The notes beneath the pieces were generated by a model, which was given only the letters and a program-made list of their open reading frames with translations, did no database searches and was not told where the DNA came from. From NCBI GenBank assembly GCA_946480965.1, contig CAMLMI010000203.1, positions 1-8,222 of the forward strand: DNA of 8,222 bases. The letters are read 5' to 3'. Each line of letters starts with the position of its first letter. Position 1 is the stretch's first letter. A program made the position numbers and the translations under genes. Shown piece after piece: positions 1 through 7,570 of this stretch. Source of the DNA: an uncultured Verrucomicrobiales bacterium. Lineage in GTDB: Bacteria; Verrucomicrobiota; Verrucomicrobiae; Limisphaerales; CANJSG01.

Positions 1-651
1 CTGCTCCTTTCCCAAGTCTGGACCCTGCACGACGAGCTCGGCCTCAGCGCCGCCATCTACACCCAGACCACCGACGTGGAGACCGAGTGCAACGGCCTCC
101 TCACCTACGACCGCGCCATCCCGAAGCTCGATCCATCCATCCTCCTCGCGGCCAATCTCGGCCACGACCGTCCGCCGCCGCGCCGCTTCCACGTGCCCGA
201 CGCCCTGCTCGGCGGCGGCCCCTGGCGTTTCACCACGGAAACGCCGCCCGACGACTGGACCGCGCCGCGTTTCGACGATTCCGCCTGGGGCGAAGGGCGC
301 GCGGGTTTCGGCAGCGGCTCGGCCAACGGCGCGATCATCCGCACCCGCTGGAACACCCCGTCGATCTGGCTCCGGCGCCACTTCCAGCTCTCCGAAACGC
401 TCCCCAAACAACTGATCCTCCGCGTGCGCCACGACGAGGACGCCGAGGTCTTCATCAACGGAGTCCCCGCGCTGACTCTCCAGTTCTACATCAGCGAATA
501 CCGGGAATTCCCCGTGCCCGCCGCCGCGATGCAGGCTTTGAAGCCCGGCCTCAACACCATCGCCGTCCGTTGTCGGCAAACCGTGGGTGGCCAGTTCATC
601 GACGTGGGCCTGGTCGACCCCTCCCTGCCTCCGCTGAAACGGAATCCCTGA
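1..651 (+). CDS. C-terminal part of a glycoside hydrolase family 2-like protein (5' end outside window)
   Basis: The reading frame is open from base 1 to the TGA at 649-651, giving 216 residues without the N-terminus. The first ~40 residues read like the end of a family 2 glycosidase TIM barrel: a 'GLSAAIYTQTTDVE' stretch followed by 'NGLLTYDR' is a recurrent signature there. Residues ~73-205 look like a galactose-binding-type beta-sandwich: a Trp-rich start (PWRF), 'FDDSAWGEGRAGFGSG', 'IWLRRHF', then 'RHDEDAEVFINGV'. Such domains usually bind carbohydrate or pack against the catalytic core. The catalytic acids lie upstream of the window, so the substrate (galactoside, mannoside, glucuronide or other) cannot be named. 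The GTG at 76 is not taken as the start, because homologous-looking sequence continues upstream of it. A role in galactose release for the downstream galK-galT pair is possible but only inferred from position. Confidence 0.8.
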   Translation: MLLSQVWTLHDELGLSAAIYTQTTDVETECNGLLTYDRAIPKLDPSILLAANLGHDRPPPRRFHVPDALLGGGPWRFTTETPPDDWTAPRFDDSAWGEGRAGFGSGSANGAIIRTRWNTPSIWLRRHFQLSETLPKQLILRVRHDEDAEVFINGVPALTLQFYISEYREFPVPAAAMQALKPGLNTIAVRCRQTVGGQFIDVGLVDPSLPPLKRNP

Positions 652-1011
652 CCCGCGTCCGCCGCCAGCCATATCGAACGGCTTGGTGAACCTCCGTCGC
701 TTCGCCCGCGGTCGTTCCGATCATTCATGCCCCGGCGAGTGGCACTTCCGCCGCACATTGCCGTCACAAATCGAGGAGCACCCAGGATTTCCGTAACACT
801 CTTATCATAAACAATTTGTGAAACTGTGGCCCAATCATGCCACAAGACGGCCACGACGTTCGGGCCTAGCTTCAAACTGTTCCCTCAACGCTGCATGAGA
901 ACGGACAGAGCAGTTTGCCCGGCGATGGCCGTCGGGACCATGACGGCGCCCCAGTCGGCGTTGCCGTGCGGCTGCACCCGCGTCCCTTCCTTGGATCGGT
1001 CCCAAGCTTTT
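652..1011. other. Intergenic gap of about 360 bases before the prepilin-like gene
   Basis: No supported gene is seen here. Most of the stretch is G+C-rich, but bases ~764-827 are an A+T-richer island and the likeliest site for a promoter of the downstream gene. It contains TATCAT (803-808) as a possible -10 box, without a convincing -35 partner. It also holds a 7-base inverted repeat, CACAAAT (765-771) and ATTTGTG (814-820), the second copy lying in the near-palindrome ACAATTTGT (811-819). The prepilin frame is open back through 826 and contains in-frame ATGs at 895, 925 and 940, so part of this gap could be coding if the leader is longer than called. No terminator with a T-tract is visible after the glycosidase stop. 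Confidence 0.5.
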
Positions 1012-1824
1012 ATGACACCCATTGGAGTTCCCGCGCCGCGTCGCCGCTGCGCCTTCACGCTGATCGAGCTGCTCGTCGTCATCGCCATCATTGCGATCCT
1101 CGCCGGGATGCTGCTGCCCGCCCTGTCCAAGGCCAAAGGCAAGGCCCAGCAGACGGCGTGTGTGAACAACCTGCGCCAGCTCGGCATCGCCACCGTGATG
1201 TATGTGGGCACCTACAACGCCTATCCGGGAGCCATCGACCTTAACGCTGGCATTTACATCTGGCCGGTTCGTCTGTTGTCGAACATGGGGGACAACCGAA
1301 AATCGTTCTGGTGTCCCGCTTCCGTGCCACAAGCTCAGTGGGACACCAATGTGAATACGACGCTGCACCCGGGACACCCTCTTTATCCTGGCTATCGCCC
1401 TCACTACGCCAATGCCAATGGGAGCTTTCTCAGCTACGGCTACAACGACTGGGGCTACGGCCCACCCAATCCCCCCAACGGTGTGCAATACGGCATGGGC
1501 GGCGACGTCATCGGGGGCACCGTGAAGCCCGTCAAAGAGTCCCAAGTCGTCAGCCCCGCCAACATGATCATGCTCGGCGATTCAAAGACGGACCGGGAAT
1601 ATGACGGCACCATCGACCCCATCGAAATCAACCAGTGGCCCGGAAACCGGCACAACTTCCGCACCGTCCTCATGTTTGCCGACGGCCATGCCGAGGCGCC
1701 ATTGCGACGGGACGTTGTGGACAGCCAGAACCTCACGTGGCGCGCCCGCTGGAACAACGACAACAAGCCGCATACCGAATTCGCCGGTGGCCCCAAGGAT
1801 ACTTTCAAGGTCCTCGACAAGTAG
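1012..1824 (+). CDS. Type II secretion/type IV prepilin-like protein with H-X9-DG motif
   Basis: A 270-residue protein from the ATG at 1012. Residues 10-14 (RRRCA) precede a textbook class III signal: F15-T-L-I-E19 followed by a hydrophobic helix to about residue 36. The prepilin peptidase would cut after A14, leaving N-methyl-Phe at +1 and Glu at +5. The helix is followed by '[21 protein letters not shown]', normal for this family, and a globular part with Cys101 (FWCPAS). Near the C-terminus H214 is followed nine residues later by D224-G225, the prepilin-associated H-X9-DG motif. The product should be an inner-membrane-anchored pseudopilin-like protein; the partner machine is unknown and no secretion or pilus genes are nearby. 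The 1012 start gives a 14-residue leader; ATG 895, 925 or 940 would give longer leaders, and no clear ribosome site decides. These genes occur in many stand-alone copies in Verrucomicrobiota. Confidence 0.9.
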   Translation: MTPIGVPAPRRRCAFTLIELLVVIAIIAILAGMLLPALSKAKGKAQQTACVNNLRQLGIATVMYVGTYNAYPGAIDLNAGIYIWPVRLLSNMGDNRKSFWCPASVPQAQWDTNVNTTLHPGHPLYPGYRPHYANANGSFLSYGYNDWGYGPPNPPNGVQYGMGGDVIGGTVKPVKESQVVSPANMIMLGDSKTDREYDGTIDPIEINQWPGNRHNFRTVLMFADGHAEAPLRRDVVDSQNLTWRARWNNDNKPHTEFAGGPKDTFKVLDK

Positions 1825-1846
1825 ACGTTGAGCACGATCTCTGTTC

Positions 1847-1879
1847 ACCGGCCCGGGTAGATTCCGGGCCGGTTTTTTT
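1847..1879 (+). terminator. Intrinsic terminator after the prepilin-like gene
   Basis: A perfect 10-bp stem, ACCGGCCCGG (1847-1856) paired with CCGGGCCGGT (1864-1873), encloses a 7-base loop and runs into seven T residues (1873-1879). It starts 22 bases after the stop codon. It should end transcription from upstream, so galK probably needs its own promoter between ~1880 and 1967. Confidence 0.9.
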
Positions 1880-1967
1880 GTTGTCCGACAGCCTCACAAA
1901 TCTTCCGCTCGACGGCGCTCGGGAGGGACCACACCGTCGCGCGAACCGGCTCCGTCCGTTCTACTGC

Positions 1968-3155
1968 ATGATCCCGAACCCCATCCGAACCGCGTCACAG
2001 GCGACCGTGGCGGACCACGCCCGGCAGCGGTTCATCGAACGCTTCGCCCAGCCTCCCCGCTGGCTCGCGGCCGCGCCCGGCCGCGTCAACCTGATCGGCG
2101 AGCACACGGACTACAACGACGGCTTCGTGTTCCCCATGGCCATTGATCGACACACGGTCGTCGCGGCCGCGCCCAATGGCCGGAACATCATCCGCCTGCA
2201 AAGCTCCTTCGCCGATCAGCCCGTGGAGATCGACCCCGATACGCTCGCCCCGGGAGCCCACACCGGGTGGGCGGACTATGCCCGGGGCGTGGTCGCCGGA
2301 TTCCGCGAGCGGGGCGCGCCGATTCCGGGCTTCGACGCCTTCATCGATTCCTCCGTGCCCGTCGGCGGCGGATTGTCCAGCAGCGCGGCGCTCGAAGTCG
2401 CCTTGGCGACGGTGCTCGAAGCCGCCACCGGCCACGCGCTTTCCCCGGTCGAAAAGGCCCTGCTCTGCCAGAAGGCCGAGCACGCCTACGTGGGGATGCC
2501 CTGCGGCATCATGGACCAGATGGCTTCCGTCTGCGGCCAGGAAGACCACCTCCTGCTGCTCGACTGCCGCTCCCTCGAGGCGCGGCTCGTGCCCTTCGCC
2601 GACCCGGACGTCGCCGTGCTCATCGTCGATTCCCGGGTGCGCCATGCCTTGGCCGGAAGCGAATACCCAGTGCGCCGCGCCCAGAGCGAAGCCGCCGCCC
2701 GCGCGTTGAATGTTCCGAGCCTGCGCGAGGCTTCCCTCGACCTGCTCCGGACAAACGAGGCCCGCATGGATGCCGTCCACTTCCGCCGGGCCCGCCACGT
2801 CGTCACCGAGATCGACCGCACCCTCCGGGCGGCTTCGGCGGTCGCGGCGTGCCGTTGGGATGAAGTCGGCCGGCTCATGCACGAGAGCCACGCCTCCCTG
2901 CGGGACGACTACGAAGTCAGCTGCGCTGAGCTGGATCTCCTGGTCGAACTCGCCGCCAGCTTGGGAATCAACTCCGGCCTCTACGGCTGCCGAATGACGG
3001 GCGGCGGCTTCGGCGGCTGCGCCGTGGCACTGGTGCGGCGCGATGCGGCCGATGCCCTTTCCGCTTCCCTCGCGGCCGACTACGAAAAGCACACCGGCCT
3101 CCAGCCCTCGCTCTTCCTCACGCGTCCCGGTGCCGGAGCCCGTTTGCTGGCGTGA
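1968..3155 (+). CDS. galK: Galactokinase
   Basis: A 395-residue cytoplasmic GHMP-family kinase; bacterial galactokinases are usually 380-400 residues. It phosphorylates alpha-D-galactose at C1 using ATP, the first committed step of the Leloir pathway. Three diagnostic motifs are intact: the galactokinase signature at residues 38-50 ([13 protein letters not shown]), the ATP-binding GHMP motif '[11 protein letters not shown]' at 131-141, and the C-terminal '[14 protein letters not shown]' at 343-356. The catalytic Arg is expected at R39 and the catalytic Asp at D183 in 'CGIMDQMAS'. The ATG at 1968 puts ~37 residues before the signature, as in homologues; further in-frame sequence upstream would run through the terminator and is unlikely to be coding. 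No obvious Shine-Dalgarno lies before it. The gene is followed 82 bases later by galT in the same direction, so the two are probably co-transcribed. galE and galM are not in the window. Confidence 0.97.
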   Translation: MIPNPIRTASQATVADHARQRFIERFAQPPRWLAAAPGRVNLIGEHTDYNDGFVFPMAIDRHTVVAAAPNGRNIIRLQSSFADQPVEIDPDTLAPGAHTGWADYARGVVAGFRERGAPIPGFDAFIDSSVPVGGGLSSSAALEVALATVLEAATGHALSPVEKALLCQKAEHAYVGMPCGIMDQMASVCGQEDHLLLLDCRSLEARLVPFADPDVAVLIVDSRVRHALAGSEYPVRRAQSEAAARALNVPSLREASLDLLRTNEARMDAVHFRRARHVVTEIDRTLRAASAVAACRWDEVGRLMHESHASLRDDYEVSCAELDLLVELAASLGINSGLYGCRMTGGGFGGCAVALVRRDAADALSASLAADYEKHTGLQPSLFLTRPGAGARLLA

Positions 3156-3237
3156 AGGCACCGGAGTTGTTCCATTGCGCGGCGCGCGGGGAAGGTTGGA
3201 GACTTGCGCCGCCGCAGCCGGCTCCCTTTCACGCAGC

Positions 3238-4284
3238 ATGAGCACCGCCACGATCTTCTCCCCGGAGATCCATCCGCACCGACGGTTCAACCCGTTGACC
3301 GGCGAATGGATTCTCGTCTCGCCCCATCGCACCCAGCGCCCGTGGCAGGGCCAGCAGGAGGCCACCGCCGACACCCGCCGTCCCGCGCACGACCCGCACT
3401 GCTACCTCTGCCCCGGCAACCGCCGCGCGGGCGACGTCGTCAACCCCGCCTACACCGACACCTACGTCTTCACCAACGACTACGCCGCGCTCCTCCCCGA
3501 CACCCCGCCCGTGCAGAAGACGCGCTCCGACCTCTTCCGCACCGAACCCGTCCGGGGCGAATGCCGCGTCATCTGCTTCTCCCCGCGCCACGACCTGACC
3601 CTGCCGGAAATGTCCGTCGAGGAGATCGGCCGCGTCGTCGATGTCTGGGCCGAACAGACCCGAGAGCTCGGCGCGAGGCACCGTTGGGTCCAGGTCTTCG
3701 AGAACAAGGGCTCCGTCATGGGCTGCTCCAATCCCCATCCCCACGGCCAGGTCTGGGCCGGCGACTTCCTGCCCCGCGCCGCCGATCTTGAGGACATCGC
3801 CCAGCGCCGCTACCTCCACGTCCACGGCCGCTCCCTCCTGCTGGAATACGCCGACGCCGAACTGCGCGAAGGCACCCGCGTGGTGGAGGAAAACCGCCAC
3901 TGGCTCATGGTCGTGCCCTACTGGGCCACCTGGCCCTTCGAGCTGCTGCTCATCCCCCGCTTCCCCGTGAAGCGGCTCCCCGACCTCGGCCCCGAACAGC
4001 GCGCCGCCCTCTCCGAGATCCTCAAGAACAGCCTCTGCCGCTACGACAACCTCTTCGCCACCTCCTTCCCCTACTCCATGGGCTGGCACGGCGCTCCCTG
4101 CGACGACGCGAACCAGGACCACTGGCAGCTCCATGCACACTTCTATCCCCCGCTCCTGCGCTCCGCGACGGTGAAGAAGTTCATGGTGGGCTACGAGATG
4201 CTGGCCGAACCCCAGCGCGATCTCACCCCCGAGCAAGCCGCCCAGCGCCTCCGCGCCGTCGCCGCCACGCACTACACCGCCTGA
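3238..4284 (+). CDS. galT: Galactose-1-phosphate uridylyltransferase
   Basis: A 348-residue class I GalT of normal length. It transfers UMP from UDP-glucose to galactose-1-phosphate through a uridylylated histidine, giving UDP-galactose and glucose-1-phosphate; it uses the product of the preceding galK. The active-site motif 'CSNPHPHGQ' is at 163-171, with H169 the expected nucleophile. Metal-site residues are visible: C55 and C58 in 'HCYLCPGN', H118 in 'SPRHD' and H167. The second metal site of the E. coli enzyme also seems to be present, with H284 (GWHGAP) and H299/H301 (LHAHFYPP). The N-terminal '[17 protein letters not shown]' at 15-31 is typical and supports the ATG at 3238, although no clear ribosome site precedes it. 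It ends 136 bases from the convergent panB stop, and no strong terminator is seen in that gap. Confidence 0.97.
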   Translation: MSTATIFSPEIHPHRRFNPLTGEWILVSPHRTQRPWQGQQEATADTRRPAHDPHCYLCPGNRRAGDVVNPAYTDTYVFTNDYAALLPDTPPVQKTRSDLFRTEPVRGECRVICFSPRHDLTLPEMSVEEIGRVVDVWAEQTRELGARHRWVQVFENKGSVMGCSNPHPHGQVWAGDFLPRAADLEDIAQRRYLHVHGRSLLLEYADAELREGTRVVEENRHWLMVVPYWATWPFELLLIPRFPVKRLPDLGPEQRAALSEILKNSLCRYDNLFATSFPYSMGWHGAPCDDANQDHWQLHAHFYPPLLRSATVKKFMVGYEMLAEPQRDLTPEQAAQRLRAVAATHYTA

Positions 4285-4420
4285 ACGGCCAACTGGCCGG
4301 AGCGCGAACGGTCACTTCCGCCTGGCCACGACCGCACGCAGAGAGTCAAAAGACTCGCCGGACTTGTCGGCCGGGTGAAGGGGCTTCGATCCCCCGCCAT
4401 TCTAGTCCCGCAGATGGGTC

Positions 4421-5176
4421 TCACCCCACTTCCCGCATCCACTCCGTCACCGCCTGCTTGATCGCCGCGCCGGTGGCCGTTTTCGGTCGGACGAACTTGG
4501 GCGTGAACCACGGGAAGGCCCCGACCAGATCCGGCGTCACCAGGATCTGCGCGTCGCAGTCCGGTCCCGAACCGATGCCGATGGTCGGAATGGGGATCGC
4601 CCGCGTCAGCTCCTGCGCCACCGGCGGCGTCACCAGCTCCAGCACGATGGCGAAGGCGCCCGCCTCCACCAACGCCCGCGCGTCCGCCAGCAACGCCTGC
4701 CGCTGGTCCTCGGTCCGCCCCTTGATCTTGTAGCCGCCCTCTTCCAGCACGTGCTGCGGCAACATGCCCAGATGCCCGATGAAGGGAATGCCGGCCGCGA
4801 CGATGGCCCGGATCTGTGGCACGATCTCGCGTCCGCCCTCGGCCTTGACCGCTTCGGCTCCGGCCTCGACCAAACGCCGCGCGTTCGCCACCGCCGATTC
4901 CACCGTCGCATAGGTGCCGAACGGCAGATCCGCCGCCACCAACGCGGTCGGCTTCGCCCGGGCCACGGCGCGCACGTGGTGCAGCATGTCGTCCAGCGTC
5001 ACGCGCGTCGTGTCCGGATGGCCCAGCACGACCATGCCCAGCGAATCGCCCACCAGCAGCAGCGGCACCCCCGCCTCGTCGAGCAGCTTCGCCATCGGGT
5101 AGTCGTAGGCGGTGAGCGAGGCGAACCTCTCCCCGCGCCGCTTCATCTCCGGAAAGTCGGACCAGACACGTTTCAT
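4421..5176 (-). CDS. panB: 3-methyl-2-oxobutanoate hydroxymethyltransferase (ketopantoate hydroxymethyltransferase)
   Basis: A 251-residue cytoplasmic enzyme (E. coli PanB is 264). It transfers a one-carbon unit from 5,10-methylene-tetrahydrofolate to 2-oxoisovalerate, making ketopantoate, the first step of pantothenate and CoA synthesis. The TIM-barrel landmarks are present in order: 'LTAYDYPMAKLLDEAG' (21-36), D44 in 'VGDSLGMV', D83 in 'ADLPFGTY', K111 and E113 in 'VKAEGG', 'IGHLGMLPQ' (133-141) and E180 in 'IVLELVTP'. By analogy D44, D83 and E113 bind Mg2+ and E180 is the catalytic base. Two positions differ from the usual family text: A209 in 'CDAQ' (normally CDGQ) and P215 in 'TPDL' (normally H before D). 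The ATG at 5176 fits the family N-terminus, though no Shine-Dalgarno is clear. panC and panD are not adjacent. The gene is separated from the upstream PDZ-protein gene by a terminator-like hairpin. Confidence 0.95.
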   Translation of the reverse strand: MKRVWSDFPEMKRRGERFASLTAYDYPMAKLLDEAGVPLLLVGDSLGMVVLGHPDTTRVTLDDMLHHVRAVARAKPTALVAADLPFGTYATVESAVANARRLVEAGAEAVKAEGGREIVPQIRAIVAAGIPFIGHLGMLPQHVLEEGGYKIKGRTEDQRQALLADARALVEAGAFAIVLELVTPPVAQELTRAIPIPTIGIGSGPDCDAQILVTPDLVGAFPWFTPKFVRPKTATGAAIKQAVTEWMREVG

Positions 5177-5180
5177 ACGT

Positions 5181-5201
5181 CGCCGGAAGCATTCGCCGGA
5201 A
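5181..5201. repeat. Short direct repeat in the panB leader
   Basis: CGCCGGAA occurs at 5181-5188 and again at 5194-5201, 13 bases apart, immediately upstream of the panB start codon. Just beyond it, TTGCC (5211-5215) and GGCAA (5219-5223) form a small inverted repeat with a 3-base centre. These could belong to a 5' leader or operator, but eight-base repeats in G+C-rich sequence can arise by chance. Confidence 0.3.
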
Positions 5202-5262
5202 CCCGCCAAGTTGCCAGCGGCAAGACCTCGGGGCAGATGGCGCCACAGGGAGAAACGAAGAA

Positions 5263-5289
5263 CCCCCACCCCGCTTGGCGGGGTGGGGG
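5263..5289 (-). terminator. Strong G+C hairpin, terminator of the PDZ-protein gene
   Basis: CCCCCACCCCG (5263-5273) is perfectly complementary to CGGGGTGGGGG (5279-5289): an 11-bp stem with a 5-base centre, the C and G at its edges able to add a twelfth pair. Read on the minus strand it begins 42 bases after the stop of the PDZ-protein gene and is followed by the T-rich stretch TTCTTCGTTTCT. The tail is interrupted rather than a pure T-run, so termination may be partial. It separates that gene from panB, 86 bases further on. Confidence 0.75.
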
Positions 5290-5331
5290 CGATCTTGGAT
5301 ACCTGACCGGCCCGGGGCCGTCTCCGACGGC

Positions 5332-7494
5332 TCAGTTGCCCGGACGCAAGGTGACGATACGGCCCTGGGACATGCGGCGAATGGAGAGACGGAGTTCGCC
5401 GCCGGCCGAGGCCAGCTTCTCGAAGTCCGCCACCGTCTTCACCGGCTGGTCGTTCACGTGGGTGACGAGCTCGTAGGGTTTGAGCCCGGCGATGGAGGCC
5501 TTGCCGCCGGGTTCCAGCTTTGAGATGACCACGCCCGGTTCGTTTTCGCCGCGCTGGAGATAATGGCGCACTTCGTAGGTCAGGTCCTTGACCGTCAGGC
5601 CGAGGGGGTCGGACTTGAACCGCGCGGCGGACTCGTAGTGGGCCGGGCTGGGCCCGACCTCGAAGGCGTGCGTCTTCGCCTGCCCGTCCGACACGTATTC
5701 GAGCCGGAACCGGGCGCCGAACCCGAGCTCCGTGAGCAGGCGGTTGAGGGAGTTGTCCACCGGCGGCCAGGGCGTGGGCAGCCGGTCGAAGAACTGCTCG
5801 CGAAGCTGGTCGAGCCGGTCCCACGGGAACATTTCCCGCACGCGGTCGTCCTCGATGTTGATCTCGATGGGAGCCGCCTGGTTCGGGGCCACGACGCGCA
5901 GGAGAATGTCGCCGGACTTCAACCCGGCCTCGGCCGCGGGCGAGCCGGGATAGACGAAAGTGACGAGCGCGCCGGATTCGCCGTCGCGCGTCTGGTCCGC
6001 CACGCCGTTGGCCCGGGCCAGGTCCTGGTCCAGGCTCTGCAGCTCCACGCCGAGCCAAGCGACCCGGTTCGCGTCGGCCTCGGAGAGCGGGACGTTGGCC
6101 GGATCGGAACTGGCCTTCAGATCGGCGAGGGCTTCGGAGAGATACTTGGCCGGGACCATCACCTCGCGCACGTCGAAGCGGCTGGAGGGGTCCAGCGACG
6201 CGTTGGCCCGGAGCGCCATCGGCACGGCCACGAGCTGCGTCTCGGGATCGAAGAGGAAGACCCCGTCCTGGTCCTCGTAGAGGCGGGAATAGATCCTCTC
6301 CTTCGCGCCCATCTCGAACCACAGCAGCCGCTCGCGGTGGAAGTGCGCCAGCCGCTGTTCGCCCCGGACCTCCACGCTGGCCCGCAGGAGCAGCGTCATG
6401 CGGTGGTCGCGCAGATCCGCCGTCGAGAGCCGCACGCCCGCACCCGCCGGCTGCTCCAGATCGGCGACGAACGCCCCGAAGTCCTTCAGCGACGCGACGA
6501 ACTTCGCGTCCACCGCCTTGTCGCCCACCTGCACGCGGATGCGCTCCAGCCGCGCCGTGACCTTGGCCGGCAGCGCCAGCGGCACCAGCACGCGGCTGCC
6601 CGCCACCACGATGCCCACGACGTTCCGCTCCGGGGCGGTCTCCCTCGAATCCTCGTCGAAACCCCGGCGCATCGTCGAAGCCAGCGCGGCCGAAGCCGTC
6701 GGGCTGCGGAAGTTCAGCGTCACCCGCACCAGCCCGGTCTCGGCGATCTTCTCCAGCTCCTTCAGCCGCGCGTCCATCTGCGCCTCCGGCCACAACGGCC
6801 ACTTCATCGGCGAACCGCGCCAGCCGTCCTCCGCCGGGGTGAAGGGCTTGATCGCCACGCCCACGGGATTGCCCTGCTTGTCCGTCACCAGCGAATCTGT
6901 CTGGACCGGGACCGCCGCCTTGCGCCCATCCCATTGCAGCAGCGACGAGGAGAACCCGGTCACGGTGGAGGCCCACTCGCCGTTGTAGAACGTGTGCGTC
7001 ACGGCCGAGAACGGCCCCGCCGCGTCGCCCTTGAACTTCGGCTCCTTGATCCCCGCCAACGGTCCGTCGAGCTTCAGGATCAACGCGTCCCGGTCCAAAG
7101 CATGAAACGCCGGGCTGGCACCGACGACCTGGCCGCCCTTGGACACGGTGATCTTCTCCACGAAGCGCGGATGCACCATCGGGTCCGTCAGCAGCACCAG
7201 GTCCTTGCCGACGACGAAGCCGCCAACCTCCCAAGGCCGCTCCTCGCGGATCAGCTCGTTCAAGTCCGTCTCGCCCGAAGCGCGGCCATAGCTGTTCGGA
7301 TTCCGGTTCGGCCCCTCGCTGCCGTCGAAGCGGAGGTGGAACTGGACCCGGACGAGGTAGGGATCGGCGTTCTCCAGCAGCTTCTGCTGGTTCTGAACGT
7401 CCTTGGGCGCGGCGGCCGGCGCGGAGACCGCGGCGAAGCCGATCAGCGCGGCGATCAACAGGGTGTGGAGTGGATTCATTAGAAAGTGGGGCAT
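5332..7494 (-). CDS. Secreted HtrA-like, apparently catalytically dead, double-PDZ protein
   Basis: A 720-residue protein with an N-terminal signal peptide (hydrophobic LLIAALIGFAAVSA at 12-25, likely cleavage near 29), so it acts in the periplasm or outside. Residues ~45-215 follow the order of an HtrA/Deg trypsin-like domain: 'GGFVVGKDLVLLTDPMV' (91-107), 'DRDALILKLDG' (134-144), 'VPVQTDSLVTDKQGNPVGVAI' (195-215). The catalytic His position is Met106, Asp136 is kept, and the GNSGG loop with the nucleophilic Ser is missing. Residues ~254-430 look like a second, more degenerate copy ('NVVGIVVAGSRVLVP' at 291-305; 'GVFLFDPETQLVAVP' at 411-425). PDZ1 starts at ~479 (WLGVELQ, 'PGSPAAEAGLKSGDILL') and seems to carry a ~50-residue insertion (541-590). 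PDZ2 is at ~628-719. A binding, chaperone-like or adaptor role is inferred; the partner is unknown. The start is set by a good ribosome site. Confidence 0.85.
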   Translation of the reverse strand: MPHFLMNPLHTLLIAALIGFAAVSAPAAAPKDVQNQQKLLENADPYLVRVQFHLRFDGSEGPNRNPNSYGRASGETDLNELIREERPWEVGGFVVGKDLVLLTDPMVHPRFVEKITVSKGGQVVGASPAFHALDRDALILKLDGPLAGIKEPKFKGDAAGPFSAVTHTFYNGEWASTVTGFSSSLLQWDGRKAAVPVQTDSLVTDKQGNPVGVAIKPFTPAEDGWRGSPMKWPLWPEAQMDARLKELEKIAETGLVRVTLNFRSPTASAALASTMRRGFDEDSRETAPERNVVGIVVAGSRVLVPLALPAKVTARLERIRVQVGDKAVDAKFVASLKDFGAFVADLEQPAGAGVRLSTADLRDHRMTLLLRASVEVRGEQRLAHFHRERLLWFEMGAKERIYSRLYEDQDGVFLFDPETQLVAVPMALRANASLDPSSRFDVREVMVPAKYLSEALADLKASSDPANVPLSEADANRVAWLGVELQSLDQDLARANGVADQTRDGESGALVTFVYPGSPAAEAGLKSGDILLRVVAPNQAAPIEINIEDDRVREMFPWDRLDQLREQFFDRLPTPWPPVDNSLNRLLTELGFGARFRLEYVSDGQAKTHAFEVGPSPAHYESAARFKSDPLGLTVKDLTYEVRHYLQRGENEPGVVISKLEPGGKASIAGLKPYELVTHVNDQPVKTVADFEKLASAGGELRLSIRRMSQGRIVTLRPGN

Positions 7495-7501
7495 TGAGTT
7501 G

Positions 7502-7507
7502 CTCCTT
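7502..7507 (-). promoter_or_regulatory. Shine-Dalgarno site of the PDZ-protein gene
   Basis: On the minus strand AAGGAG lies 7 bases before the ATG at 7494-7492. This selects 7494 over the in-frame ATG at 7479, five codons later. It is the clearest ribosome-binding site in the window. Confidence 0.85.
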
Positions 7508-7570
7508 GGTCAGAGATAGTGAGTGAAGCTCCCACTGGCGATTGGCAAATCACTTGGGCTCTGGTTGCAA

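Noticed and set aside
1635..1967. Upstream in-frame extension of galK.
   Set aside because: It would run through the prepilin-like gene and the terminator at 1847-1879, and galactokinases need no such extension.
1995..3374. A 459-codon minus-strand frame overlapping galK and the start of galT.
   Set aside because: galK and galT show all diagnostic motifs on the plus strand; the antisense product resembles no family I know.
4286..4299. Hairpin CGGCC/GGCCG just after galT as a terminator.
   Set aside because: Only 5 bp with a 4-base loop and no T-tract on either strand; too weak to call.
4272..5246. A 324-codon minus-strand frame covering panB.
   Set aside because: It is the neighbouring frame of panB; its Arg/Gly/Ala-rich product lacks the PanB motifs, which are intact in the called frame.
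5263..5289. The C/G-tract palindrome as a CRISPR repeat or mobile-element end.
   Set aside because: Single copy in the window, no spacers, no second end and no transposase; its position after a stop codon fits a terminator better.
5177..7234. The panB frame stays open far upstream on the minus strand, giving an apparent 937-residue protein ending at 4421.
   Set aside because: The upstream part is an out-of-frame shadow of the PDZ-protein gene with biased Arg/Gly/Ala composition. Only the last 251 codons look like a real protein, and a hairpin lies between the two genes.
5563..7482. A 639-codon open frame on the plus strand, antisense to the PDZ-protein gene.
   Set aside because: Its product is Arg/His/Leu/Pro-rich low-information sequence typical of antisense frames in G+C-rich genes. 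The opposite strand has a signal peptide, recognisable domains and a good ribosome site.
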